Position numbers and translations under genes: made by a program. Shown here piece by piece: positions 1 to 12,880 of a DNA stretch of 64,000 bases; position 1 is the first letter of the stretch, and each line of letters starts with the position of its first letter. Source of the DNA: Neckera pumila (Eukaryota > Streptophyta > Bryopsida > Hypnales > Neckeraceae); NCBI GenBank assembly GCA_963969595.1, contig OZ018408.1:24301823-24365822 (forward strand), given 5' to 3'. Below the pieces are notes generated by a model. That model was not told where the DNA came from and searched no databases. It saw only the letters and a program-made list of their open reading frames with translations.

Positions 1-349
1 ACAATTGTACAAAAAAAAACTTAGTTCTCAAATCACATTCAAAGAGGAGTCAAACTTTGTTAGCTATGTTGGAGTGGTTTCAAAAAAAAACATTTTCTTC
101 TAACTTCAAATCCTATTATCTTGCAATTTATGAGGAGTTATTATTCTCACTTCAAACATTATTATCTTTGAATCCATATAGTCAAATGGGCTGAAATCAT
201 TTCGACACATGGCATTACTTGTTTATCACACTTTTTTACAGTTGGAATTTTATTTTTAAATTTTGAATTTTGAGTTTTTGACAATGCATCAAAAATTGGC
301 AGTTTTGGACTTTTTCTCTTCCAAAACACCCTCCAGCCTTTAGGGGTTA
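1..349. mobile_element. Right end of a TTAA-C type TIR element, cut by the window edge
   Basis: The stretch ends with CTTTAGGGGTTA at about 338-349, preceded by a 'gcagttttgga...' segment. It resembles the right ends of the complete elements at 5265-6186 and 33430-34374. The left end lies outside the window and no coding sequence is visible. Confidence 0.45.
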
Positions 350-3300
350 TTTCTTACAAATGCTCAAGCTTCAATATTGCCTCAAATCTATTAAAGTCTC
401 TAAATAAACATCTACAATTGTCTAGGGATATGTCAATTTTGCTCTCAATATATGCGTTGGGAAAAATCAATCAACAAAAAAGAAATATAATTCACTAACC
501 AATTGTAACATAATCCTGCATCCATACTTTTTCAAAATTCATGTACTAGATTAGAGATTTTTCCATTGGCATGCCTTCTATAAGTCATGAAAATTTAGAT
601 TTTTTATGCAAAGATTTGGAACCATTGTAATTTTTTGCAGAAAAAGTGAAAAAAATTCACCTAGAATACAAAATTAGCCAAAATAATATGAAAATTTCAC
701 CATGGATATAAATTATAGTAAAAAAATATTCTAGCATAAACAAAAATCATAAGTCATTCTATAATTAGAAAATTATTACATTGTGATAATAGGCACAAAA
801 TTTAAATTACAGTAAAGTATTGAATTTTGGTCATTTTTGAAAATTTAAAATTGTTGTAGAAACTAGACTTCATTGTGTTTAGTTCATTAGTTGGATTAGT
901 TTCAAAAAGCATCAATTTGAATGATGAATTTCAAATCTAGAGCACAGAACAAAAAATTGCCAAGTACACTATTACAAATCAATCTATGGTACACACACAT
1001 TTAAATTCACACAAAATATACAATTTCTAGATGATGATCCACTTTAGTATGTGAAAATGAAAAAGAGCAAGGGGATGACCATAGAAAAACTTGGTTGAAA
1101 ATTTGATGTCTTATATGCTCTAGTAGATTTGAATGTCATCTAAAAGTTGGATTTTGGCTCCTCAAGTGTTCCAAGGTTAACGTGGTTCTAAGTTGAGAAG
1201 CATACTCACCCAAATGACTTGCTATCTTGAACCTTTGGCTTTTTATCTTGCCTTCAACCTTGACATCCCTCTTGAATGGGATTTTGTTTTATGAAGGGGG
1301 ATAGTTTGTAAATATTAGGGAATCTTTATAAATTATCTTTGGTGTCAAAAGGATACTATTTCAAAAAATATTTGAGTTTCACAAATTTTTCTTTCATTTT
1401 TTGAGGATGGGATCATAGGACACCTAAATGCAAATGACACTATAAAATTTTTGCATCTGTATGGAGGACTTTGTCTTGGAAGGGTCACTACGCATGAAGG
1501 ACTTCATAAGCACTCCCTTCCTCTCCATTTTTTCCATTTATAAACTCAAGTCATTCAAGGTGTTCTTTAAAATCCCCCCAAAAGGAAATTTTTTCTTCAT
1601 TACCAAACAAAAATTGAAATGGCTTGAGATATGTAGATGCAAAGGAACAAAGAAAGTATGGTTATTCAAGTGTGTTAGTAGTAAGTTCTCTTACATTTTT
1701 TTCTTTAATCACTTTCAATAAATGGAAATTAATAGTCTCTAAACTTACTCTAAACTTTATCCATTCCTAAACCTTTTCAAGTACATAACAAAATTTCTCA
1801 TTAGGGGAAATTTGGGCCACTGGAAGACTGCGAGTTATCTTGCGTTTCCAAACTGCAAGAATGCAAGATAATTGCTGGCTGATGTGGTCGAGACAGAGCC
1901 ACATCATTTTGTTAAGGCAACTAAACATAGAACCAACCTTATAAGACCTAAAGCACCATGGGCATGCATGCGCAAATGATCAAGAACTTTTGTACATTGA
2001 CAATTGTTTATGAAGCTTATATAGGTAGTTGTGTAAATTTTGGAAGCACAATAAATTAGTTAATTTTTCTATACCAAAGGTTTTGAGTGGCTAGGATTGT
2101 AATCTAAATGTTCATAAGTATGCACGCAAGGGAGCCCTACTTGCACAAATGTAGAGGGCATAAAATAACATATCTTTAAATGCTCCTTAGTAGAAATATG
2201 CCTTTCTAGTGTGAGAATAGATCATAAAAATTTCAACTCTAGATCATTAATTTTGAAGGATTCCTATAGTACTGACCCCCCCTCTAAATCCAAAATGTTA
2301 TAAATTAGCAAAATGGACTTTTAAATATAAAATATTTTTTTAATTTTTTTGAAAAATAAAGAATTTGATAACTATCAAAACTTCCAACTTTAATGAAAAA
2401 GAAATTGAAGTTCATTGGCTTCATGCTTCAAAAGTTTTGGGGAAAGCCAAGTCCATTACGCTACATACGTGTGATGCCGAAATCAACCACCAATTCCTAC
2501 AATAACCTCCTATAAGTTAGAGCCTTCCAAACTTTTTTGTACAAATTTCCTCACACAGATACTAAATTGAAAGTACAAAAGTCAACTTCCCATCCCAATA
2601 GACATCCTTCAATACGTAAAATAACCATACCAAATAACTTTCCAAATCCTTGGAAGATCTTCATGTGGATTGCGCAATTTTTTAACTACAATTGCATGGC
2701 ATCTGTCGCTTGACAAGCACAAGCCAATCCCTTAACTACACTTGTCTATTCTAGTAAACTTGAAGCATCAACACTTCCACACTTTTAAATTCAAGAATGT
2801 GAGAAGATCTTTCCGCCCCAATTCAAGAAATGGTGGTACGAGAGCACCAAAGCATCTTGGATACCCCCACTCTTCATATTAAGCGACCAATGTGATGGCA
2901 CCCTTTGGAAGAATGTGATGAGCAAAGCCTAGCTTGCCTTCGAGTGTATCAATCCCTTGGAAAAACAAAATGAATGTATCATGTACATTTTCGAGGACAA
3001 ATCTGTACGTACGTACAACTCGTGAATGGCAAGGTTTACTTGTGCAACACAAAAGCCAGCAACCATATAATATTGGAACTTGAAAAAGTTTTGAGTTGGA
3101 AAGAGGCTCATGAGGTGCTTTTAGCTTTTAGCTTTGAGTTTGTACAGTACAGTACATCACTTCTGTAGCTTGCAAACGAGGGGTACTGTCCCAAGTTGCA
3201 ATCATGCCAAGACTGAATTGGTAAGATCAATGGAAAGGTACTTTATTCCAAGTGTAGCTCAGCTAGAGTAGTCTAAAGACTCCGGAGCATTGGACCAATC

Positions 3301-3467
3301 TATAACAGAATTTAGAGCTGACTGCACAATCATTTTAGAATGCGATTTTAGGCACTATAGCATACAGGTTTTTTTCTTTTGTATTTTGACCACAAATGAT
3401 ACCGTATCTGGAGTGGATGTGCTGCAATTCAAGTTTGAAAATGAAGCTTCTGAAGTACTCCGTATAA
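350..3467. other. AT-rich intergenic DNA, no gene recognised
   Basis: Only short reading frames without recognisable motifs or coding character occur here. Poly(A)/poly(T) runs and low-complexity sequence dominate. I see no RNA gene, and no complete transposon with matching ends. Confidence 0.6.
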
Positions 3468-3531
3468 GGGATCTGAAGTATAAGGGATCTGAAGTATAAG
3501 GCATCTGAAGCATAAGGCATCTGAAGTATGT
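3468..3531 (+). repeat. 16-bp tandem repeat, 4 copies
   Basis: Four head-to-tail units of GGGATCTGAAGTATAA occur. The first two are identical, and the third and fourth differ by one to three bases. Sixteen bases is not a multiple of three and no supported gene covers the array, so it is best read as a non-coding minisatellite. Confidence 0.85.
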
Positions 3532-3850
3532 GGCAATGCCTGAAGATTTCCACTTCTGTAGGCCCAGTTCTTAAACTCGGACATGCAATGCTAGTGGACA
3601 AAATCTTTAGTCCACTACTCTTTGTTTGCCTTGGTGTGGAGGGAAATTGCCATGTCATCAAGGATTTTGAGTGTTCAGTGCACGGCTTCACATTAAGACC
3701 CCGATGTTGTTCGGCGGTGGCATGATATTTGTGAAAGTTACTTTGTAGTTCCATCATTGTTTCTTGGAAGCTCCTTTACAACTCCTTTCTTCTTGAATGG
3801 ACCCGTTTTGTCCACCGGACAAACCGTGCGATCAATCACCTTTGGGCAAC

Positions 3851-4495
3851 TTAACCCCTAATTGCCCAATGCCTGTTTTGAGCCTCTAGGAATTTGCTCT
3901 AATTTGAACAAAAAGTCAACATTTTGATAAGTTGTGCCAATTTCTTTTGAATTGTGACCGTACAAATTCAAATAAGACATGTTAGAGATCATATAGGAAA
4001 AGAAAACATAACAATATCACTTATGAATATAAAGATTGTAATGTTTGACCATGAGGGTGTGAAAATTGTGAAAATCTTTCAATGCTCTTTTTGCATATCA
4101 CATCTAAAAAATTGGTCACCAAAAATATATGAGATTAAAGGGCCTAACATGCATAACCCCAATCAATCTATGGCTTCTCAAAATCTGCTCTACAATTTTT
4201 TTAAATGAAATTTTAATGTGATTTTTCCTCCAAAATCTAGTGTATTTGAGGTTCATTTTCAAGAGCTCGTAATACTATGGAAAGCCAAGATTGCAATGGA
4301 TACCCTTGCACAAAATCTTGAATAGAAAAATCATAATCAATTATATTAAAAATCGGATTTTTGATGCTAAAACTAAACTTCAAAGAGGATTTAACTAAAA
4401 TATGAACTATTAAAAAAAGAAATTTAGTTAGGTTTTAATTAACTTCAAAGCTTTGTCAACACCAAAATTTGGTGCCTCAGGCATTTAGGGATTAA
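3851..4495. mobile_element. TTAA-B element (non-autonomous, piggyBac-like ends)
   Basis: The left end reads TTAA CCCCTAATTGCCC and the right end GGCATTTAGGGA TTAA, so imperfect inverted ends are flanked by TTAA on both sides. The interior is non-coding. Two further copies (about 46263-47451 and 48246-49551) share the 'tttgagcctctaggaatttg' start and the 'gtcgacaccaaaatttggtg' end but contain later insertions, which makes this the cleanest copy here. TTAA duplication is characteristic of piggyBac transposons; assignment to that superfamily is inference because no transposase is present. Confidence 0.7.
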
Positions 4496-4539
4496 TAGGT
4501 TAAAATCTTACCACAACAAGTAAGACTACATTTTGAGTT

Positions 4540-4830
4540 TTGGCGGGAGTAGGTGATGGCATGGCTTAACTTCGGCAAATGCTAGTATGTGAGATGGTGA
4601 GCATCGGGCGGGAAGCGGGGATTGGTAAGCAAGGAGCGGTAATACTAGAAGAAAAAAAAAGTGGAAAAAAATGGATGAAAGTGGATTGAAAATGGATAAA
4701 AGTTGATGGAAAATAGATGAAATCATATGGAAAAAATGGATGAAAATTGGTCAAAGTCGATGAAGTTGGATGGAATGAAACGGAAAGAAAAAAGTCCAGA
4801 TTGAAAAAAAAATCCACGGAATCAAAAATG
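4540..4830. repeat. Degenerate 'tggatgaaaa' repeat, related to 39175-39345
   Basis: The block at about 4660-4770 is built from variants of TGGATGAAAA, with a more GC-rich flank at 4540-4640. The reverse complement of the same arrangement (repeated 'ttcatcca' followed by a 'ctccccactcccc' flank) occurs at about 39175-39345, so the two form a dispersed family. The reading frames across it are low-complexity and not convincing genes. Confidence 0.6.
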
Positions 4831-5264
4831 ATAACTTCAATATTGGAGGTGCTATTTTTTGAACTTTAGAGCATGAGCCCAAAAGCTCAAGAGCTTGTGA
4901 GCTTCCAATTTCTAGCTTGATTTTTTGTAATTTTTAGGGTATGGATCTATGACCATGGTTTAAAATTTTAAGGAATTAGGGTGTAAACTCAAAACCAAGG
5001 TACCATAGCAATCAATCAATCAAAACACTCCATTTCTTTGGGCTCCAATCTAAAGTTTCTTGGTGTAAATAAGCCCTAAATAATGCTAGAACAATTTCAC
5101 CATTGGGATTCGTGCAGTTTAATTCCATATAAAAGATATGAATATTTTATATTTTCATTCTATCTCATGTCTATTTCTACTTGGGTCAAGCCACACTCAA
5201 AGGTAACATTGGGATTACTTTGCTAAGACAAGGTTATAGTCATTTTCTAAACTTTTAACCCCTA

Positions 5265-6186
5265 AAGGACCAACATGCGTTTTTTGGCCATATAGAAATT
5301 TTGGGCAGGTACATGTGACTAGAGATATCCATATTTGAGGCTAAAATTTTAATAGAAGGTGGGGGCGAGGAATATCTTCATGTGTACCAAGTTTCATGAC
5401 ATTTTGAAATACAAGTCAAAAGTTGTGACCTAATATGTTACTTTTTTTCGTAACCGGGCAGTTTGGGCAGATAAAAAAAAATCATTTTTTCTGGAATTTT
5501 TTTTTTGAAATTGGTTCTCTAGATTTATATATACTTAAAAAGCTTTGAGTCACTCCATTTCAATCAATGAGTTAAAAGTTATGAGGGTTTTTGAATTGCG
5601 GGCAGTTATGGATTCTCTACTCTAAAAAAAACTTTAAAGCCGTTTATTTAACTCAATTTTCAATATTTTTGGAAAAAAATAAAATCCTAGGATGTAGATT
5701 GATCATTACAACATTACAACCGTTGGGATTGGCATTTTTGAATTCCATGATTAAATTTTTAACAATTTAGTATTTTGAATCATTTTCTATTTCTTTCTAC
5801 TTACTATTTTTTTCCTATATGTTGTACAATTCCAAATGATGTGAAATTTTTCAAGCATATAGACAACTTGTTTAGAAAACTGAATTCAAAGAAGCACCAC
5901 CTTTATCGGCATTTTTTCATTGAAAAGTGAGCTTGCAAAGTGCAGCTACCCGGTTTTTCGCAGGATTGAAAAAATGGTTTTCAAGACTTTGAATGCTTAT
6001 ATCTTATGATCCACACGGTGGAATTTTCTTAAATTTTTACCACATGTTTTCAAAATATCATACTACAAGATCCTATAGTTACATGTGTCAAAAATTGTTT
6101 TTTTCCAAAAATTTGGTAGTTGTATTAGAAATGGCAGTTTTGGAGCGTTTTTGGTGATTACATAGTCATGAAACTTTAGGGGTTAA
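5265..6186. mobile_element. TTAA-C element, complete, 922 bp
   Basis: TTAA CCCCTAAAGGACC stands at the left and CTTTAGGGG TTAA at the right, so an exact TTAA flanks both ends. The interior is AT-rich with no reading frame of note. It aligns along most of its length with 33430-34374 (shared 'gcagttttggagc' end and 'ttgggattggca' centre). It is a non-autonomous DNA transposon; piggyBac affinity is inferred from the TTAA target and the CCC start. Confidence 0.8.
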
Positions 6187-6959
6187 AACTAAAAACTTCT
6201 TTGATGTTGTCATTTTAAAAAAAAAATTATAGATGAATAGTATTGCAATGTATCCCATTAAAAAATTGGAGACAAAATTTTATAGAAAAAATCCTTAGAA
6301 AGACATAAATCACCACTTTTAAAACTAAATTTAGTGTCATTTTACAATATAGCACTTTAAAAAGATATTTTCATCCAAATTTTTTAAAACTAATTAAAAT
6401 TATTTAAAAGGATTTTTTGTGATTGAATATTGAACTCAAAATAGTATTATTTTTTAATAATTAAATGATTATTGACAAATTATGAATTTTATCTAATACA
6501 AAATTTAAACATTCAATTCCAAAAATAGCTCATATAGTGACCTTAAAGTCAATAATATATACATTTTGGTTTATCACTATTATTATTTTGATGATTTCTA
6601 TATTGAAAAGGATGTTTACAAGTTTTTTACTTCTGAATATTATAGAAAATGGAAAAATATTCATATTGTAGAAAAATTGTAGATCAATTTTTTACTTTAT
6701 TATATGATTTTATATGTACATGATTTTTTTAGATTCAATCACATTATTATTAATCAAAAATTAGAATCCTTTTAAAATTGAAAAACCTGACATATTGACA
6801 TTCAAACTTCAATTGGAACTATAATAATGATTTTTTTATTTTTTGATAAATAAAGCAATATTAAACTCAACATGACTTGAAATACTAGTCAAAAAGGATT
6901 AAAATACCTTTAATTTAGAGATTAGCATTAAAAAGTGATAGCTAAAAGAAATTTACATT

Positions 6960-7391
6960 GCACATTTTAGTAAGTCTGACTCCTTTCGTAATACATTTGA
7001 GTGTGATTTGACCCACTTAACAATTTTTCTAATAATGAAAATTGAGTTTTTTTGATTCATTTTTTTTGCTACTCTCAATTCAATTCTCCACTATAAAGAT
7101 TTAAAGCTCAAACCTTGTTATTGCAAAAATTTAAAGTTAAAAATGTTCAAAGTCAAAAAATCTAGTCCCACAATGTGCTGAAAAACTTGTTTTTTTCACT
7201 TTAAATGCAGATATCTTGCAATTTGTGCGATCAAATAATCTGAAATTTTTTCCACACATTGTCATACTAATTAGGTGTAAAATCCTATGGTTATAAGTGA
7301 AAAAAAAGTTCACTTTTTTTACTATTTGCTATAGAAATGGCAATTTTGAATGTTTTTTGGCAGAAAACTGGCCTTGGTCCTTTAGGGTTAA
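6960..7391. mobile_element. TTAA-A element, right part only
   Basis: This matches the right half of the complete element at 30296-31226 (shared 'aatctagtccc..caatgtgctgaaaaacttg' block) and ends GGTCCTTTAGGG TTAA at 7380-7391. The left half is missing. The bases after the TTAA (AAAATGGACTAGGAGGTTG) match the repeat unit at 28590-29040, which places the insertion at a TTAA inside that unit. Confidence 0.65.
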
Positions 7392-7402
7392 AAATGGACT
7401 AG

Positions 7403-9684
7403 GAGGTTGTAGAGTTGGTAGGTGTATAAGAGGAGCTAGAGGACTCTCCAAGGGACTCTCGGCACCTCAATGGTAAGAAGACATCTACAGTTGTTTTTTT
7501 GGGAAATTTATTATATTAAACTTGCATTGTCAATTAATGCATATTTTCAAACATCATTAGTTGTTGATTCATGTTTGTGAAAATTCCATGATATGCAATG
7601 GCAAAAGGCTTCTCAGCACCAAGACGGGGTTTGGAGGGCACTATTTCATGCAACTATCACAAACATTTATCAACAACTAACAAATTTTGACCACATTCAA
7701 TTCACAACAACCAAAATTAAAAAGACAAAGGTAAGCATGAGGTATTACTTCCAAACCCCCTCTTGGGATTGAGATGTGGTTTAGAGGGTACCATCTCATG
7801 CATAACTTTTTCTTTTAGTTCACATTGTTGTGAATTGAATGTGGTGAAACCTTGGTGGTTGTTGATTTTAAAATAAAAGTTATGCGTGAGATGGTACACT
7901 CCATACCCGCTCTTGATACCAAGAGGGGGTTTGGAGGGCACTACCTGATGCATAATTTTTTTTTGTTCAAAATATTGTGAATTAAATGTGGTGAAACTTT
8001 ATTAGTTGTTGATTTATAAATAAAAGTTATGCATGAGGTAGTGCCCTTCAGACCTACTCTCGGTATCAAGAGAGGGTTTGGAGGGCATTACCTCATGTAT
8101 AACTTTCTTTTTTCTAGTTCAAATTGTTGTGAACTGAATGTGGTGAAACTTTGGTAGTTGTGGATTTTTAAATAAAAGTTATGCATGAGGTGGTACTGTC
8201 CACACACCTTCTTGGTACCAAGAGGGGGTTTGGAGGGCACTACTTCATGTATTATTTTTTAAATAAAAAATGATTTAATTTGAGCTCATTTGTTTTTTTG
8301 GCAAATTTAAGAAATGAAGTCAAAATTAGCTTTATTAAGTGACTTTTGAAGCTAATTACCAAATGCAATATTTTAATCTTTTGTATTTGAAGGTGAGAAG
8401 AGGAGCTCCAATACAAGTGGGGTAGTAGTAGGGGAGACATTCCATGTGGGATATGTGACTTTGGAAGAATAGGAGCTCAACCGCTAATAGTTAAGTCAAA
8501 TGCAGGAATCGTGTTAAAAGTTGAAGTTTGGACTTCATTTAGGCATAGTAGGTTCACTATTTTTATAAAACTTTGAACTATATTATTGTGGGGATTGAAG
8601 GTATATTCCATAGCCAAAAGTTTGTTTGAGAATTTGAGACTCCAAATAAAAGTTGTAGACAACTTTCAAATCGAATGTTTGAAAATGTAAAAAACAATGT
8701 CCCTTCCAAACCCAATCTGAAATTTGTCTATGACTATTAGTTGGAGGTTCAAAACCTCAAACCAATTTTTAGAGATGAAATTTAGCTTCAATCCCCACAA
8801 AAACCTTGTTCCAAGTATTTTAAAAATAATAACTCTACTATGCCTAAATGAGGTCCAAACTTCAACTTTTCAACACAATTCCTGCATTTGGCTTAACTAT
8901 TAGCGGTTGAGCTCCTATTCTTCCAAAGTCACATATCCCACATGGAATGTCTCCCCTACTATTACCCACTTGTATTGGAGCTCCTCTTCTCACCTTCAAA
9001 TACAAAAGATTAAAATATTGCATTTGGTAATTAGCTTCAAAAGTCACTTAATAAAGCTAATTTTGACTTCATTTCTTAAATTTGCCAAAAAAACAAATGA
9101 GCTCAAATTAAATCATTTTTTATTTAAAAAATAATACATGAAGTAGTGCCCTCCAAACCCCCTCTTGGTACCAAGAAGGTGTGTGGACAGTACCACCTCA
9201 TGCATAACTTTTATTTAAAAATCAACAACCACCAAAGTTGCACTACATTCAATTCACAATAGATTGAACTAAAAGAAAAAGTTATGCATGAGATGGTACC
9301 CTCTAAACCACGTCTCAATCCCAAGAGGGGGTTTGGAAGCACTACCTCATGCTTACCTTTGTCTTTTTAATTTTGGTTGTTGTGAATTGAATGTGGTCAA
9401 AATTTGTTAGTTGTTGATAAATGTTTGTAATAATTGCATGAGGTAGTGCCCTCCAAACCCCGTCTCGGTGCTGAGAAGCCTTTTGCTGATGAATATCATG
9501 GAATTTTCACAAACATGAATCAACAACTAATGATGTTTGAAAATATGCATCAATTGACAACGCAAGTTTAATATAATAAATTTTGCCAAAAAACAGCCAT
9601 AGATGTCCTCTTACCATTGAGGTGCCAAGATGCCTTTGGGGAGTCTTCCAGCTCATCTTGCACACCTATTGACTCTACAACCTC
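7403..9684. repeat. Large foldback (inverted repeat), arms about 1.15 and 0.84 kb
   Basis: The left arm (about 7403-8557) is the reverse complement of the right arm (about 8843-9684), around a spacer of roughly 285 bp. The same 54-residue conceptual peptide can be read on the minus strand at 8252-8440 and on the plus strand at 8907-9134, which shows how close the arms are. The left arm is longer because it holds about three copies of an internal unit of roughly 150 bp ('ggtttggagggcactacc..', 'ttatgcatgaggtggtac') where the right arm has about one. The outer ends ('gttgtagagt' / 'actctacaac') belong to the same family as the tandem array at 28590-29040. No protein is supported. The transcript would fold into a long hairpin. 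Confidence 0.85.
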
Positions 9685-11498
9685 TTGCAGGGCTACTAGC
9701 AGGCGAGCCTATGAGCCTATAAGCGAGAAAATTTTGGTGGTACAATATGACATGAAGGACCTATGACCATGGGGTTTAGAGTGTTCTATATTTCAAGAAA
9801 TGCAAGATCATTTTCTTCAAACTTGAGTCACTTCTAAAAATTATTTCTTGAAATCTTATTTGCAATAATAAAATTTGGTAAGTTTTGAATGAAATCACCT
9901 GAAGGGGTCGATGCAATCCGTTAAAAACCTAAAGATATTGAATTAGGATAAATATTTTGATAATCAATAGTTCGGTTTAGGTTCTTGCATATCATTTCTT
10001 TTGCACTTTATTAATTTATGTAGTTTAGGAATTTGGCTCATTAATAAGTGCCTTATAATAGGTGCAATTCCCAATTGCCACAAATACATCACATGCTATA
10101 TTAATTCAATTCTTGCATTATTCACAATCATAGAAATTGCTGTACGATTTAGGGTTATAAATTAATGTACTTCAGTTCTGAACCCCTTAGTGCTCGAACA
10201 TATACAAATTCCTATCTAAATTTACAAATCTCCAGAAAATAGTAAATACCTTTGATTAAATGCCAATTTTATTAGCCTTTCAAGAATAAGTTAATGGAAA
10301 ATATTTCAAGAAGGCCCAACCATATATGAAGTTAAATTTAAAAAGAAGTATAATCTAACAATTTTAGATAAACTAAGTGAGTGCTTGAAGGTCTTCACAA
10401 AAATGTTATGTTCCAAGCCTACTTTCTAGAGACAATAATGATTATGGAAACCGCAAACAAAGGCTACAAATGCAAGCCCTAGCTGAAAAGATAACATTTT
10501 AGCAGTTGTTGAATTTCAAAGCATTGTTATCATGCAGCCAAAAAGCATTGTTGTTATGCAACCGAAAAGCATTCAAAGCTATACACTTAGATTGAAATTG
10601 AAGCCCAATTTGTGAAGAAATTAGTATGTAAAAAAGCAAGTCAAACAATGAATGTGGTTCAAGAAATTAAGCAAGTTCAATATACCATCATCGGGTCAAC
10701 TGCATGTGAGATTTGGATAAATACATACAAACCAAGTCAAAAAACTCTTATAGTTGTTCAGACATGTACTGGCTAAATAAAAAATCTCCGTAATAAGTAT
10801 GTTATAGGATTATTAATCCAAGCCTCATCAATGACATATATACAGGCCAATCAAAATGCTCAATAAGGTAATCAACCAGTACGTACCTATTGTTAAGTAC
10901 AGTGGAAATTTAATTGTGCTTAAAAAAAGAGTAGGCTAAATACAACAAAGATTTTAGATGATTGATAAATATAGCACATAATCAATTGGACTTAATAAAA
11001 GTCTGGACTCAATACAGCATAGACTGCATGTGATAGACTAATGACACATTTTCAATTCTCCAACTTCAAGCGGTATGCTAGTTAGACCATCAAAGCTTAA
11101 AGACTCTAGAATAAAAGGATAATAAATTCCCAAAATTTATGTGGACTGAATGCTAACCCTTAACACATAATCAGGACATCTCTCCCAATAAATAAACAAA
11201 CCGCCGGATATCTGAAATCCAACTTTTGACTAAAACATCCCATTATTCCAAACACTACCTTATTTACCATACTCTTGAAGACATTTTACATATTCTATGG
11301 TAGAATTTATCAAATTAGAAAGTTGTTTCCTGTGTTCCTAATTCAATCACTTATTGCAACCCTAAAGACATCACATATTGCTCAAATGGAATGGAAAGGA
11401 AATACGCCCCATGATGTAGCCATAAAACACTCAAATCCAATTATAATAAAAATCAACAAACAATACAATAACTCACGAGATATGTCAATCTCGTGAGT
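9685..11498. other. AT-rich intergenic DNA, no gene recognised
   Basis: No extended reading frame, RNA gene or TIR pair is recognised here. This is the 3' flank of the minus-strand gene that ends at 11499. Confidence 0.5.
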
Positions 11499-11850
11499 CT
11501 AAGTCGCAGTAGACTCCGTTGCGGAATCGTCCGCAATAGACAACTCAAAAGTCTCTCTGTCCTCAGACGCTGACCTATTTATAAAATCTAACACATTTAA
11601 AGCATAGTTATATTTCTTGCGCTTTGGTTTTTGGCATCCAAAATCCACAAATGCCGAGGCTATTTGTTCGGCATACACCGGAAGATCAAAAGTCTTCTCC
11701 AGACTGAAAAGCAGACTTCTATTCTTTATAATCGCATCTGCTGCCATCAACCTCGTATGATTGCAAACATACATGATGCATTGTTAGATTTTAAAATCGC
11801 AAAAAGTACCATGTCTAAAATCATGAGAAAAATATTGCAAACTTACTTAC

Positions 11851-12880
11851 TGCTTTTAGTCTTCCGAGCAAACTTCTTGGGCACCACGGCTGTTGACTCA
11901 GGATCTTGTGATGCAAGACCTGCTGACGCCGGTTGTGTCACTTGTGCGGTCACCACAATTGGAGCAACTTTCTTCATAGGTTCCAAATAGGCATCAAGAA
12001 TGTCTTTGTTCTCCTCCAAGGCCACAATGTGACGGCCCAAGCCATGACAAACAATAATCAAAGCACCTGAAATGAACAAATTCAAATACTTTAGTTCAAC
12101 ACTTCATTTTGCTAAAATTAACTGATTTATGCAAAAAATAAATTAGAGACTAACCTGTGGAGACACCGCAATCTACTACCAAATCTCCTTCAACGGTTGT
12201 GCCTTCAATGAGGACCTGTAAGAATCGAGGGTCCTTTTCACAACCTGCTCGCCACGATTTATCTCCATTCATTGCCATGTTCCCATCGAAAGTATAATTG
12301 TTGATCATGTCGTTCCAAACAAGGTCTATATTAGCCTTCTTCATCGTCAACAATCTTTTGAAACAAAAATTCGATTTTGCCTTGTCACCAAGATCCTTGA
12401 CAAGAATACTAACACCGAATTTCATTGTCTGCAATCATTCAAATGATCAAATTAGAGACATGTAAGAAATGAAGCTAACAAGAGGAACAAACAACTAACA
12501 CTTCAATTGTAAATAAATAGAGAAATTACTGTGGTAGCAGGATCAATAGCCAATGTCAAAGGGAGACGGTTCACGCCCATTAATTCCTTGAAAGTCAACA
12601 TTGGATATGTCTCACACAATCATGCAATAGTATTCCTAGAATCTACACAGTAAGAGTGAAAAATCACCATGCAGCCGTCGTCTTGCAAATGTTTCTCTTC
12701 AAAAGCACAGGCAAACTGAAGAGCTTCTTGCTCTTTATCTACGTTCCATGTGGGCACCTCATGTTTTGTAGTAGACACTCCGGGCACGGGCAAATTGTCT
12801 AGACAGTCAAAAATGACGAGGTCCACGCTCGAAAATCGATTTAGTTCACCCCCATACATGCGAGGCTTTCCTCCCAATAA
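11851..12880 (-). other. Methyltransferase-like domain region (motif IV to motif I) of the 11499-17030 gene
   Basis: The exon at 12880-12530 carries DLVIFDCLDNLPVPG, resembling the catalytic D/N/S-PP-Y/F strand and loop of DNA amino-methyltransferases but with the PPY replaced. The exons at 12428-12155 and 12066-11851 join in phase to give DLVVDCGVSTGALI, followed by GLGRHIVALEENKDI. This matches the usual SAM-binding pattern of a glycine-rich loop followed by G-R-x-[IV]-x-x-[IL]-E-x-N. A TGA at 12620-12622 interrupts the first exon. The domain identity is an inference from motif order and spacing. Confidence 0.5.

Noticed and set aside
8252..9134. Identical peptides on opposite strands (8252-8440 and 8907-9134)
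   Set aside because: They arise from the two arms of the foldback; the composition is low-complexity and no homology is recognised.
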